Origin: an uncultured Alphaproteobacteria bacterium
Lineage (GTDB): Bacteria > Pseudomonadota > Alphaproteobacteria > HIMB59 > GCA-002718135
Reading direction: 5' to 3'
Length of the DNA: 35,310 nucleotides
NCBI GenBank assembly: GCA_902576125.1
Contig: CACGUF010000003.1
Location: forward strand, 1-35,310
Positions 7,967 through 16,045 of the stretch are shown piece after piece. Position 1 is the stretch's first letter, and each line of letters starts with the position of its first letter. Below the pieces are notes generated by a model. That model had not been told where the DNA came from. It was given only the letters and a program-made list of their open reading frames with translations, and did no database searches. The position numbers and the translations under genes were made by a program.

Positions 7967-9481
7967 TTAGTTACTTAAAAGTTTTCTATTTAACTTTATT
8001 TTAGACATTTCTTTAATATTACTCATTGCTTCTGGTCCAAATTTTTTCAAAACTAATTTTAAATAATTATCATTTTCAAAGTATTTATGCCAAGCTTGAT
8101 CTCTAAATTTTAATACTTCTTTAGCAGAAATATAATTAGTCTTCAAAGGTTTGCATTCATATGAAAGAAAGGCAAATTCCTCATATTCCATTGGCATATC
8201 CCAATTATTTTCTTTGGCATAAAAATACAAAGGACTTCCAGGTAAAGCTGATGTAGCATAAAAATTTGCATGTTCTGTATTTAAATTTAATGCAAGATCA
8301 AGAGTTTCATTCATAGTAGATAAGTCATCTTCAGGAAATCCAAACATATAATTTCCTAATACATTTATGTCATATTTTTGAATTAATTTTACAACATCTG
8401 ATATGTTAATGTCTCTAAATTTTCCTTTTTCAATATCAAGTCTTACATTTTGATTACCTGCTTCAATTCCCAGTGCTAACCAATTAATACCCGCTTTTTT
8501 AAAAAGCTCTAGTTGATCTTCTCTGACAGTATCAACTCTTGCATAAGCCCACATATTTAAATCATAACCTCTTTCTATAATTCCCTCTAATATTGGAATG
8601 TAGTATTTTTTATTTAAAAAAAACATTTCATCTGCTAGCCTAAGAGTTTTTACTCCTAAATCAGCTAATACACCAATCTGCTCAAGTATAAATTCAGGGC
8701 TCCAGTAACGCATACCTTTGAAATCTGCAGCATTTTTGTCTAGGTCATTAGAATTTCTATTAAGTATATTAATCATACAAAAATTACATTTAAATTGACA
8801 ACCCAAAGATGTGTATATTGAAGCAAAAGGTGTTCTATCTTTTTCTTTAAAATATGTATGCCAATAATGTGCCCTATATAGATCTAAAGGGTTATTATTA
8901 TAAGGTAGCAAATCCCAACTATAACCGGGTAAGTCTAGATCAAGATTTTTTACAGTTTGTGAAGGATTTGTTAATATTGGATTATTTTCAATTTTGTATC
9001 CTAATCCATTTACTTTCTTTAGATCTTCTTTCTCAAAATTTGTATTAATCAATTGCCTTAATGTTTCTACTCCTTCGTTAATAGATATATAATCAATAAA
9101 ATTTTTAGATAAAACTTCCAAAGGTAATGCGCTAGTATGAGATCCAATAAAAATAATTTTAAAATTTTTATTTGCTTCTTTTATATTTTTAGCTAAAGAC
9201 TCTGCCCCTATCATTGATGTAGTGCCAGAGTTTGGGTTTTGTCCATAAATTACGAAACATAATAATTTTGGATTTAAATATTCAATTTCTTCAACAGCCT
9301 TTTCATCTGACATTCTGAGTGCGTCACAATCTAAAATAGCTACATTACAAATCTTGGACAAAGATTTAGCAAGGAGTAATGACCAGGTTGGAGGCTCTAT
9401 AGCCGAATATGTTTCAGCTAATGCCTGATATGCTTTTTTTGATGAATTAGGGTTTATAAAAAGGATATCTAATTTGCTCAT
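7967..9481 (-). CDS. B12-binding-domain radical SAM enzyme
   Basis: This is a 504-residue class B-type radical SAM protein. Residues about 1-150 form a cobalamin-binding-like Rossmann domain (DILFINPN, then SLLLAKSLSK and GSHTSALP). The 4Fe-4S motif CxxxCxxC is at C228, C232 and C235 (LGCQFKCNFC). Downstream segments ALGIEAGNQNVR and GNYMFGFPEDD are typical SAM-barrel strands of this family, whose members methylate unactivated carbons or rearrange natural-product and sugar intermediates. It is the first gene of the minus-strand sugar operon, one base from the DprE1-like gene, and divergent from the WecA-like gene across a 53-base gap. A methylation or carbon-skeleton change of the lipid-linked sugar is a reasonable guess, but the reaction is unknown. 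Confidence 0.82.
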   Translation of the reverse strand: MSKLDILFINPNSSKKAYQALAETYSAIEPPTWSLLLAKSLSKICNVAILDCDALRMSDEKAVEEIEYLNPKLLCFVIYGQNPNSGTTSMIGAESLAKNIKEANKNFKIIFIGSHTSALPLEVLSKNFIDYISINEGVETLRQLINTNFEKEDLKKVNGLGYKIENNPILTNPSQTVKNLDLDLPGYSWDLLPYNNNPLDLYRAHYWHTYFKEKDRTPFASIYTSLGCQFKCNFCMINILNRNSNDLDKNAADFKGMRYWSPEFILEQIGVLADLGVKTLRLADEMFFLNKKYYIPILEGIIERGYDLNMWAYARVDTVREDQLELFKKAGINWLALGIEAGNQNVRLDIEKGKFRDINISDVVKLIQKYDINVLGNYMFGFPEDDLSTMNETLDLALNLNTEHANFYATSALPGSPLYFYAKENNWDMPMEYEEFAFLSYECKPLKTNYISAKEVLKFRDQAWHKYFENDNYLKLVLKKFGPEAMSNIKEMSKIKLNRKLLSN

Positions 9482-9534
9482 CTTTTAATAATAAACTAAA
9501 AAAAATTTATTATTTAATATATATATTAGTCAAT

Positions 9535-10566
9535 ATGTCCAACCATATAATTTGGATAGTGCCAATAATAGCAGTACCATTTGCTTTTATAGCGACACTA
9601 CTATTAATTTTTATATCTAGAAAATTTAATTTATTTAAAAACAATATAGAAAGAGCTCCATTAGTAGGCGGCCTTGCTATTTATGCAGTATTATTTTTGA
9701 TTACAGTAATATTTGAAATGCCAAAAAAAATTGAATCAATAGTATATATATCATCTATAATAGTAATTACTGGATTTCTAGATGATATTATTATTCTTAG
9801 CGCAAAACTAAGATTATTAATTCATTTATTAGCATCATTAATTTTGATTTATGTTACTAACCTATATATTTTAGATATATCATTTTTATTTTTTGATAAT
9901 AAAGAAAGTTTGGCATTTGTTGGAGTTATAATCACTCTTCTTATTGTTATTGGGCTAACTAACGCTTTTAATTTCATTGACGGTATTGATGGATTGTCAG
10001 GAGGTCAGGCCTTAATTACATTAGTTTTAATAGTAATTATCCAAGCCATTACAGACAACTATCATCAGATTTTTTATTTGTCGATTTTAGCAGCTTTATT
10101 ATTAACATATCTTATGTTTAATCTATCGGCATTCAAATTTGAAAAAATTTTTTTGGGTGATGCTGGAAGCACTTTACTTGGTTTTACTATTTCATGGGCA
10201 TTGATTTATTTTACTCAGCCTCCAATAAGTACTTTTAATCCAATATTTGCAATCTGGTGCGTAACACTTCCAGTTTATGACCTTTTTTATGTAATTTTAA
10301 AAAGAATAAGTATTAAAAAATCACCTATGGCAGGCGATAGAAATCACTTGCACTATAAATTAATCGATGAAGGTTTAGATAAAAAATTTGTATTAATAAT
10401 CTATTTGATTATATCTTTTTTAATTTCACTTATAGGTATAATGATTTCAGACTTTCTAGATCCTCTAATTTCTTTTTCTTTTTATTTTATATTTTTAATT
10501 TTATATTGTTTTTTTATGTTTAACTTTAATACAGTTATTAAATTTATTAAATCTTATTATTTATAA
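9535..10566 (+). CDS. WecA/MraY-type polyprenyl-phosphate phosphosugar transferase
   Basis: This 343-residue polytopic membrane protein (about ten hydrophobic segments) belongs to GT4. The Asp pair D83-D84 (GFLDDI), NAFNFIDGIDGLSGG (143-157) and FLGDAGS (206-212) are the catalytic and Mg-binding motifs. The HLHY element (271-274) after GDRN matches the cytosolic loop that distinguishes WecA-like enzymes from MraY. It transfers a sugar-1-phosphate (GlcNAc-1-P in WecA) to undecaprenyl phosphate, the committing step for O-antigen or similar glycans. It heads a plus-strand run and overlaps the following glycosyltransferase by one base. Its donor sugar is unproven; WecA, WbpL and TagO relatives share these motifs. 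Confidence 0.88.
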   Translation: MSNHIIWIVPIIAVPFAFIATLLLIFISRKFNLFKNNIERAPLVGGLAIYAVLFLITVIFEMPKKIESIVYISSIIVITGFLDDIIILSAKLRLLIHLLASLILIYVTNLYILDISFLFFDNKESLAFVGVIITLLIVIGLTNAFNFIDGIDGLSGGQALITLVLIVIIQAITDNYHQIFYLSILAALLLTYLMFNLSAFKFEKIFLGDAGSTLLGFTISWALIYFTQPPISTFNPIFAIWCVTLPVYDLFYVILKRISIKKSPMAGDRNHLHYKLIDEGLDKKFVLIIYLIISFLISLIGIMISDFLDPLISFSFYFIFLILYCFFMFNFNTVIKFIKSYYL

Positions 10567-11276
10567 TGGAATCAGCTGATTTAAGTGTTGTTATACCTAT
10601 CTATAATGAAGAAAAAAATATTTTCCCCCTTATTGATGAAATTATAAAAACAATTAATATAAATTATAAAAATTTTGAAATAGTTGTTGTTAATGATGCT
10701 AGCACAGATAATACTGTCACTGAATTTCAGAAAAAAAAATATACTAAATTAGTTAAACTAATAAATAATAAAAAAAATTATGGTCAAAGTAAATCTATTT
10801 ACGAAGGAGTTAGAGTTTCTAAATACAACACTATAGTTACTTTAGATGGAGATGGTCAGAATAATCCAAAAAATATAAATGAATTAGTCAAAACATATAT
10901 TTCCAATCCAAATATTGGCTTAGTTGGTGGAATTAGAAGTAAGAGAAATGATAGCTGGTGGCGATTATTTATTTCTAAAATAGCGAATAATATAAGAAAC
11001 TTTATACTTGAAGATAATTGTATTGATACTGGGTGCGGACTAAAAGTTTTTAATAGAGAGATTTTTTTACAACTACCATATTTTAATGGTATTCATAGAT
11101 ATTTACCTGCATTATTTCTTGCAAAAGGATGTATTACTAAATTTCAAGATGTTAACCATAGGCCAAGATTAAATGGTTATTCTAAATATGGAACTTTAAG
11201 TAGAGGTGCAAAAGGTCTTAGAGATATTATAAAAGTTGTAAAAATTATAAAAAAAATTAAGAAGAATAATGTTTAA
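10566..11276 (+). CDS. DPM1-like family 2 glycosyltransferase without membrane helices
   Basis: The 236-residue protein has a dolichol-phosphate-mannose-synthase-like GT2 core: SVVIPIYNEEKN near the N-terminus, NDASTDNT, NYGQSKSIYEGV, and the metal motif DGDGQNNP. DTGCGLKVFNRE and HRYLPALF are conserved later motifs of the polyprenyl-phosphate mannosyl/glucosyl transferases. Unlike the GtrB-type gene at 3967 it ends without C-terminal transmembrane helices. The next gene, overlapping by 8 bases, is a small three-helix LAB_N protein. This gene pair (GT2 plus LAB_N protein) recurs in alphaproteobacteria, often with a GT39/ArnT-type transferase, which is absent here. It probably makes a polyprenyl-phosphate sugar for modification of lipid A or another envelope glycan. 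Confidence 0.83.
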   Translation: MESADLSVVIPIYNEEKNIFPLIDEIIKTININYKNFEIVVVNDASTDNTVTEFQKKKYTKLVKLINNKKNYGQSKSIYEGVRVSKYNTIVTLDGDGQNNPKNINELVKTYISNPNIGLVGGIRSKRNDSWWRLFISKIANNIRNFILEDNCIDTGCGLKVFNREIFLQLPYFNGIHRYLPALFLAKGCITKFQDVNHRPRLNGYSKYGTLSRGAKGLRDIIKVVKIIKKIKKNNV

Positions 11277-11565
11277 TTTTTTTAACTCTTTAAATCAAAT
11301 TGAAATATTTTTTCTGATAATTGGGTTTGCAGGTCAAGGTTTATTTGCTTCAAGATTTATTGTTCAATGGATTTATTCAGAGAAGAAAGGGGTAAGCACA
11401 ATACCGATTGTTTTTTGGTATTTAAGTATTTTTGGCGGCTTAGGTTTATTAACGTATGCTATTTTTAGAAAAGACCCAGTAATTATATCAGGTCAGCTTT
11501 TTGGTATATTTATCTATTTAAGAAATCTAATTTTAATTTATAGGAAGAAAAATGAAAAAAATTGA
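11269..11565 (+). CDS. LAB_N-domain small membrane protein
   Basis: This 98-residue protein consists almost entirely of three hydrophobic segments (about 10-30, 42-60 and 70-90). FAGQGLFASRFIVQWIYSEK and the later VPIVFWYLSIFGG-type strand match the 'lipid A biosynthesis, N-terminal' (LAB_N) domain. That domain is found at the N-terminus of some LpxB proteins or, as here, as a stand-alone protein next to a DPM1-like transferase. It is not lipid-A-disaccharide synthase, because the catalytic part is missing. The stand-alone form has a predicted fold like small multidrug/EmrE-type flippases, and a role in moving a lipid-linked sugar across the membrane has been suggested from context. Its start overlaps the upstream gene by 8 bases. 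Confidence 0.82.
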   Translation: MFNFFNSLNQIEIFFLIIGFAGQGLFASRFIVQWIYSEKKGVSTIPIVFWYLSIFGGLGLLTYAIFRKDPVIISGQLFGIFIYLRNLILIYRKKNEKN

Positions 11566-13039
11566 AAACTATATAAATGGAGAAATTAAATCATTTTCAA
11601 AAAATTATTTATCTGTAGAAGATCCATCTAAGGGTGAAAAAATCGCTGATGTTGTATTATCAGATGAAAAAGATTTTTATTCAATAATTGAAAGCTCAAA
11701 AAACGCCTTTGAGTCTTGGTCTAAATTTACACCATTAAAACGATCAAGAATAATATCAAACTACAAGAACATAATAGAAAAAAATATAGAAAATTTATCT
11801 AAATTAGTTTCTGAAGAACATGGCAAGACTTTGGAAGATGCAAAAGGTTCAGTTATAAGAGGTTTAGAAGTTGTAGAATTTGCAATGGGCATTCCTCATT
11901 TGCTTAAGGGAGAGTTTTCACAAAATGTAGGAACTAATATTGACTCTTGGTCAATTAGACAGCCATTAGGTATAACTGCAGGAATAACACCTTTTAATTT
12001 TCCTGCAATGGTACCAATGTGGATGTACCCCATTTCAATAGCATGTGGAAATTCTTTTATTTTAAAACCTTCAGAAAAAGATCCATCTTGCGCTTTAAAA
12101 CTTGCAGAATTATTTTCTGAGGCTGGACTTCCAGATGGAGTTTTTAATGTAATAAATGGAGATAAAGAAATTGTAAATATGTTGCTTGACTCTAAAGATG
12201 TAACATCTATCAGTTTTGTCGGTTCAACGCCAGTAGCTAAATATATTTATAAAAAGGCTGCAGATAATGGGAAAAGAGTACAGGCCTTAGGTGGTGCAAA
12301 AAATCATTTGGTAGTTATGCCAGATGCAAATCTTGAGCAAGCAGTTGATGGTATTATGGGAGCTGCTTATGGATCCGCTGGCGAAAGATGCATGGCAGTT
12401 TCAGTAGCTGTTGCAGTAGGAGATATTGCTGACAAGTTAGTTGAAAATGTATCTAATAAAGCTCAAACTTTAAAAGTAGCTCCATGGACAGATCCTTCAG
12501 CTGATATGGGCCCAGTAATTTCAAAAGAACATAAGGAAAAAATTGAAAATTATATCAGTATTGGTGAAAAAGAGGGGGCATCTCTGGTTTTGGATGGAAG
12601 AAAGTGTAATATTCAAGGATATGAAAATGGTAGTTTTGTTGGCCCAACTTTATTTGATAATGTCACGAAGAATATGAAAATATATAAAGATGAAATTTTT
12701 GGACCAGTTTTATCAGTTGTAAGGGTAAAAAATTATCAAGAAGCTATAAGTTTGGTTAATGATCATGAATTTGGAAATGGGTCGAGCATATATACATCAG
12801 ATGGTGAAATTTCACGTCATTTTACAACTAATTGTAAAATAGGTATGGTTGGAGTAAATGTGCCAATACCAGTTCCTATGGCATTTCATAGTTTTGGTGG
12901 TTGGAAGCAGTCTCTATTTGGTGATCATGCAATGCATGGTATTGAGGGAGTAAGATTTTATACTAAACTTAAAACTGTAACATCTAGATGGCCAAATAGT
13001 ATTAAATCAGGACCAGAATTTGTAATGCCAACTAATTAA
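11552..13039 (+). CDS. mmsA: CoA-acylating methylmalonate-semialdehyde dehydrogenase
   Basis: The 495-residue aldehyde dehydrogenase follows the MmsA/IolA pattern throughout. TPFNFPAMVPMWMYP (about 146-160) replaces the PWNYP motif of hydrolytic ALDHs. The catalytic cysteine is C280 in GSAGERCMAV, and GVNVPIPVPMAFHSFGG near the C-terminus is diagnostic. The enzyme converts methylmalonate semialdehyde or malonate semialdehyde to propionyl-CoA or acetyl-CoA with NAD and CoA, in valine, thymine, beta-alanine or inositol catabolism. A clear ribosome-binding site (AGGAAG) precedes the ATG, which lies inside the last codons of the LAB_N gene. It is metabolically out of place between glycan genes; no valine or inositol pathway partners are adjacent. 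Confidence 0.93.
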   Translation: MKKIENYINGEIKSFSKNYLSVEDPSKGEKIADVVLSDEKDFYSIIESSKNAFESWSKFTPLKRSRIISNYKNIIEKNIENLSKLVSEEHGKTLEDAKGSVIRGLEVVEFAMGIPHLLKGEFSQNVGTNIDSWSIRQPLGITAGITPFNFPAMVPMWMYPISIACGNSFILKPSEKDPSCALKLAELFSEAGLPDGVFNVINGDKEIVNMLLDSKDVTSISFVGSTPVAKYIYKKAADNGKRVQALGGAKNHLVVMPDANLEQAVDGIMGAAYGSAGERCMAVSVAVAVGDIADKLVENVSNKAQTLKVAPWTDPSADMGPVISKEHKEKIENYISIGEKEGASLVLDGRKCNIQGYENGSFVGPTLFDNVTKNMKIYKDEIFGPVLSVVRVKNYQEAISLVNDHEFGNGSSIYTSDGEISRHFTTNCKIGMVGVNVPIPVPMAFHSFGGWKQSLFGDHAMHGIEGVRFYTKLKTVTSRWPNSIKSGPEFVMPTN

Positions 13040-13042
13040 TTA

Positions 13043-14005
13043 ATGAAAATTTTAGTTACTGGTTGTGCTGGTTTCATTGGCTTTCATTTATCTTATTATT
13101 TGCTAAAAAAAAATTATGAAATTATAGGAATTGATAATTTAAATACTTTTTATGATGTTGATTTAAAGAAATCTAGACTAAAAATAATTAAAAATTTTAG
13201 AAAATTTCATTTCTATAAGTATGATTTAATTAACAAAAGTAAGTTAGATAAAACTATAGAAAAATATAATATTAAATATATAATTCATTTGGCAGCCCAA
13301 GCTGGAGTAAGATACTCATTAAAAAACCCAAAAACTTATTTTAAAAATAATTTAGAAGTTTTTTTTAATATAATTGAGTCAAGTAGAGAAAAAAAAATTA
13401 AGCATTTAATTTTTGCCTCAACTAGTTCAGTTTATGGAGAGAGTACAAAATTTCCCTCTAATGAATTTGATAATACCAATAATCCAATTTCTCTTTACGC
13501 GGCCACAAAAAAATCTAATGAAATTTTAGCTTATGCTTATTCATCAACTTATAATTTACCTTGTACAGCTCTTAGGTTTTTTACAGTATATGGACCTTTT
13601 GGTAGACCCGATATGGCATTATTTAAATTTACGAAAAATATATTAGAAAATAAAAAAATTGAACTTTATAATCATGGAAATCACTCTAGAGATTTTACAT
13701 ACATCGATGATATAGTCGAAGGCATAGTATCTGTTATAAAAAGTCCAAAAAAAAGCAAACCCTCTTTTAATATTTTTAATTTAGGAAAAGGTAATTCAAA
13801 AAAACTCAAAGATTATTTAAATACTATTGAAAAAAAATTAAATAAAAAAGCTAAATTCAAGAAATTACCTATTCAAGTTGGAGATATAAAAAAATCACAT
13901 TCAGATATTTCATTAATAAGTGATTATTCAAATTATAATCCAAAAATAGAAATAGAACAGGGTATCAGTGAATTTATAGATTGGTATTTAAATTACTATA
14001 AGTAA
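13043..14005 (+). CDS. UDP-glucuronate 4-epimerase
   Basis: This 320-residue extended SDR begins with VTGCAGFIGFHL, the NAD-binding loop. HLAAQAGVRYSLKNP (around residues 82-96) is the signature of bacterial UDP-glucuronate 4-epimerases and separates them from GalE. STSSVYG, the YxxxK pair in YAATKKSNE, and RFFTVYGPFGRPDMA complete the family pattern. It interconverts UDP-glucuronate and UDP-galacturonate, supplying uronic acid for lipopolysaccharide core or capsule. It starts 3 bases after the mmsA stop, so it is probably co-transcribed with mmsA and the WecA-led genes. It ends 3 bases before the convergent class V PLP gene, with no terminator between. Confidence 0.88.
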   Translation: MKILVTGCAGFIGFHLSYYLLKKNYEIIGIDNLNTFYDVDLKKSRLKIIKNFRKFHFYKYDLINKSKLDKTIEKYNIKYIIHLAAQAGVRYSLKNPKTYFKNNLEVFFNIIESSREKKIKHLIFASTSSVYGESTKFPSNEFDNTNNPISLYAATKKSNEILAYAYSSTYNLPCTALRFFTVYGPFGRPDMALFKFTKNILENKKIELYNHGNHSRDFTYIDDIVEGIVSVIKSPKKSKPSFNIFNLGKGNSKKLKDYLNTIEKKLNKKAKFKKLPIQVGDIKKSHSDISLISDYSNYNPKIEIEQGISEFIDWYLNYYK

Positions 14006-14008
14006 TAA

Positions 14009-15256
14009 CTATAATTTTCCAATAGCTTTAATAGCTAAATTTGTATCTTCTTTAGAATTATAATGAGTTAAACTTAATCTTACTAAACCATCATCTGTAT
14101 CAATACCTAATGCTTTTAAGCATCTCCACGCATAAAAATTATCATTTCTAGTAGCAATTTTATCTGCAACTAGAATTTTACTCACTTCTTTTGACGTTTT
14201 ATGATTTGATATAAAAGATATTGTAGGTGCTCTATTTTTATTAACAATTTTATTTTTTCCAATTAATTTTAAATTTTTCTCACTATTTATAAAATCCAAT
14301 AATGGATTTGCAATTTCTTCTTCGTGTATTGAGATTAAATTATTTACTTTATTAATTTTTTCCCTGATGGATAAATTATCGTCATTAAAATGATGAGAAT
14401 ATAAATTCATCATATATTCGTAAATACCTATGAGTGAAACTAATTCTTCATGGTTTGGTCCTCCAGGATTTATCGTATAGGGATAACTTCCATCTAAAAA
14501 TTGATGATTTTGATTAGGCAGATTTTTTAGAATATCTTCCTTTCCATATAATAATGCTAGATGAGGGCCATATGTTTTGTACAAACTGAAAGTATAAAAA
14601 TCAACCCCTAGTTCTTTAACATCTGGGAAGCCATGTGGAGCATAAGACACACCATCACCAATTACTATGGCATTTTGTTTGTGAGCTAGTTCTGATACTT
14701 TTTTTAAGTCATTAACACTACCAACTATATTAGAGCAATGTGTTACAGCTACAATTTTTGTTTTTTTAGTTATTAAATTTTCCAAACTTTTTATTTCAAG
14801 TTCTGCAGTATCAGGATTTATTTTCCATTCTTTTATAATCGCTCCCACTTCTTCTAATCTTCTCCATGGGCTAATATTAGCTTCATGATCTTGATTCGTT
14901 ACAATTACTTCATCACCAGGTTGTAAAGAATATTTTAAAGCATTAGACAAAACATATAAATTGATTGACGTAGACCCACCAATAATAATTTCTTTGTTTT
15001 TAGCATTTATCATATTAGCAAAAAAATCAGTTGCTTTATCCATATTATCACCAGCAATTTTAGACATAGGATATTCCGCATAAGGTTGGACTTTAGTTGA
15101 AGTCATAAATTCATTAAGTTTATCAATTACTTGAAGAGGAACATAACTACCTCCAGCATTTTCAAAAAAAGACCAATCTTTGCACATTGGGTCACTAAAT
15201 GCCGGAAATTGTGATCTGACATATTCCAAATCAAGTTTAGTATTAGCTATATTCAA
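14009..15256 (-). CDS. Class V PLP-dependent enzyme (cysteine-desulfurase-like, VC1184 subfamily type)
   Basis: The 415-residue protein is a fold-type I class V aminotransferase homologue. The PLP lysine is K227 in FSLYKTYGPH, the cofactor-binding aspartate is D201 (IGDGVSYAPHG), and the ring-stacking histidine is likely H124 (NQDHEAN). FFENAGGSYVP near the N-terminus and NFYAWRCLKALGI near the C-terminus are typical of the cysteine-desulfurase-like subfamily often annotated only as aminotransferase class V. The reading frame opens with TTG at 15256, supported by an AGGAG ribosome-binding site at 15267-15263, six bases upstream. It is divergent from the class II aldolase and aldehyde dehydrogenase genes. 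Desulfurase, transaminase and lyase activities all remain possible; partner proteins for Fe-S assembly are absent. Confidence 0.78.
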   Translation of the reverse strand: MNIANTKLDLEYVRSQFPAFSDPMCKDWSFFENAGGSYVPLQVIDKLNEFMTSTKVQPYAEYPMSKIAGDNMDKATDFFANMINAKNKEIIIGGSTSINLYVLSNALKYSLQPGDEVIVTNQDHEANISPWRRLEEVGAIIKEWKINPDTAELEIKSLENLITKKTKIVAVTHCSNIVGSVNDLKKVSELAHKQNAIVIGDGVSYAPHGFPDVKELGVDFYTFSLYKTYGPHLALLYGKEDILKNLPNQNHQFLDGSYPYTINPGGPNHEELVSLIGIYEYMMNLYSHHFNDDNLSIREKINKVNNLISIHEEEIANPLLDFINSEKNLKLIGKNKIVNKNRAPTISFISNHKTSKEVSKILVADKIATRNDNFYAWRCLKALGIDTDDGLVRLSLTHYNSKEDTNLAIKAIGKL

Positions 15257-15258
15257 AA

Positions 15259-15282
15259 AAAACTCCTAATTTATAGAGTTTT
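15259..15282 (-). promoter_or_regulatory. Inverted repeat covering part of the ribosome-binding site of the TTG-start gene
   Basis: AAAACTC (15259-15265) and GAGTTTT (15276-15282) form a perfect 7-base inverted repeat with a 10-base loop in the 45-base gap between two divergent genes. In the minus-strand transcript the downstream arm contains part of the AGGAG ribosome-binding site (15267-15263) of the class V PLP gene. A weak hairpin could therefore modulate its translation. The stem is AT-rich and may be chance. Confidence 0.3.
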
Positions 15283-15301
15283 ATTCTATACATTTTTTTA
15301 A

Positions 15302-16045
15302 ATGAAAAATAATAAAAAATTTGATGATGAAGAGTTAAATAATAGACTTGATTTAGCGGCAGCTTATCATCTAGCTGATAAATATGGCTTTAGTGATGTA
15401 ATTTGGAATCACATAACATGCAAAACCTCTTCTAAAAAAAATACATTTTTGATCAATAGATTTGGATTAAGATATGATGAGGTAACTGCTTCTAATTTAA
15501 TAGAAATTGATTTAGATGGAAATATTATCTCAGGTGAAGGAGAGATTAATTATACAGGTTTTGTTATTCACGGCGCTATACATAACTCCCGAGAAGATTT
15601 AAGATGTGTAATGCACTCACACTCTCAAGCTGGGTTAGCAGTTTCTTGTTTAAAGGATGGATTAGAAATTTTAATTCAAGATTCTGCAATGTTTCATAAA
15701 AGAATCAGTTACCATGATTGGCAGGGTATGTCGACAAACACAGAGGAATGTGAAAGTTTAAGAAATGATTTAGGAAAAAATAATGCTATGATTTTGAGAA
15801 ATCATGGACTTTTAACTGCTGGTAAGACAATTGGTGAGGCTTTCATGCTTATGTATTATCTTGATAGAGCGTGTAGAGTTCAAATTGATTTACTTGCTAC
15901 CAACAAAGATATTATAAAGCCATCTAACAATTTATTAGAATTTGCAGCTGGGCAGTATGAAGATCCAGATTTCAGATTAGGTGAACATGAGTGGCCTGCA
16001 TTAAAAAGGATGCTAAAAAAAAATAATAGTATATACGATCAATAA
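15302..16045 (+). CDS. Class II aldolase/adducin-family protein
   Basis: The 247-residue protein has the zinc-site pattern of class II aldolases of the fuculose-phosphate type. The metal histidines are H105 and H107 (VMHSHS) and H168 (LRNHGLL), and GEGEINYTG (78-86) is the loop that carries the acidic residue. FSDVIWNHIT near the N-terminus is also conserved. Family members cleave or epimerise hydroxylated sugar phosphates, or act as decarboxylases or oxygenases; the protein lacks anything that fixes its substrate. It overlaps the following aldehyde dehydrogenase by one base (TAATG), so an aldehyde released by the aldolase may feed that enzyme. This is an inference from the arrangement. Confidence 0.83.
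   Translation: MKNNKKFDDEELNNRLDLAAAYHLADKYGFSDVIWNHITCKTSSKKNTFLINRFGLRYDEVTASNLIEIDLDGNIISGEGEINYTGFVIHGAIHNSREDLRCVMHSHSQAGLAVSCLKDGLEILIQDSAMFHKRISYHDWQGMSTNTEECESLRNDLGKNNAMILRNHGLLTAGKTIGEAFMLMYYLDRACRVQIDLLATNKDIIKPSNNLLEFAAGQYEDPDFRLGEHEWPALKRMLKKNNSIYDQ

Noticed and set aside
9487..9514. Nine-base inverted repeat between the radical SAM and WecA-like genes
   Set aside because: The arms (AATAATAAA and TTTATTATT) are made only of A and T in an A/T-only stretch, where such repeats are expected by chance; no flanking conservation or known operator was recognised.
11552..13039. Possible betaine aldehyde dehydrogenase
   Set aside because: The TPFNFPAMVP and VPIPVPMAFHSFGG motifs identify CoA-acylating MmsA rather than a hydrolytic aldehyde dehydrogenase.
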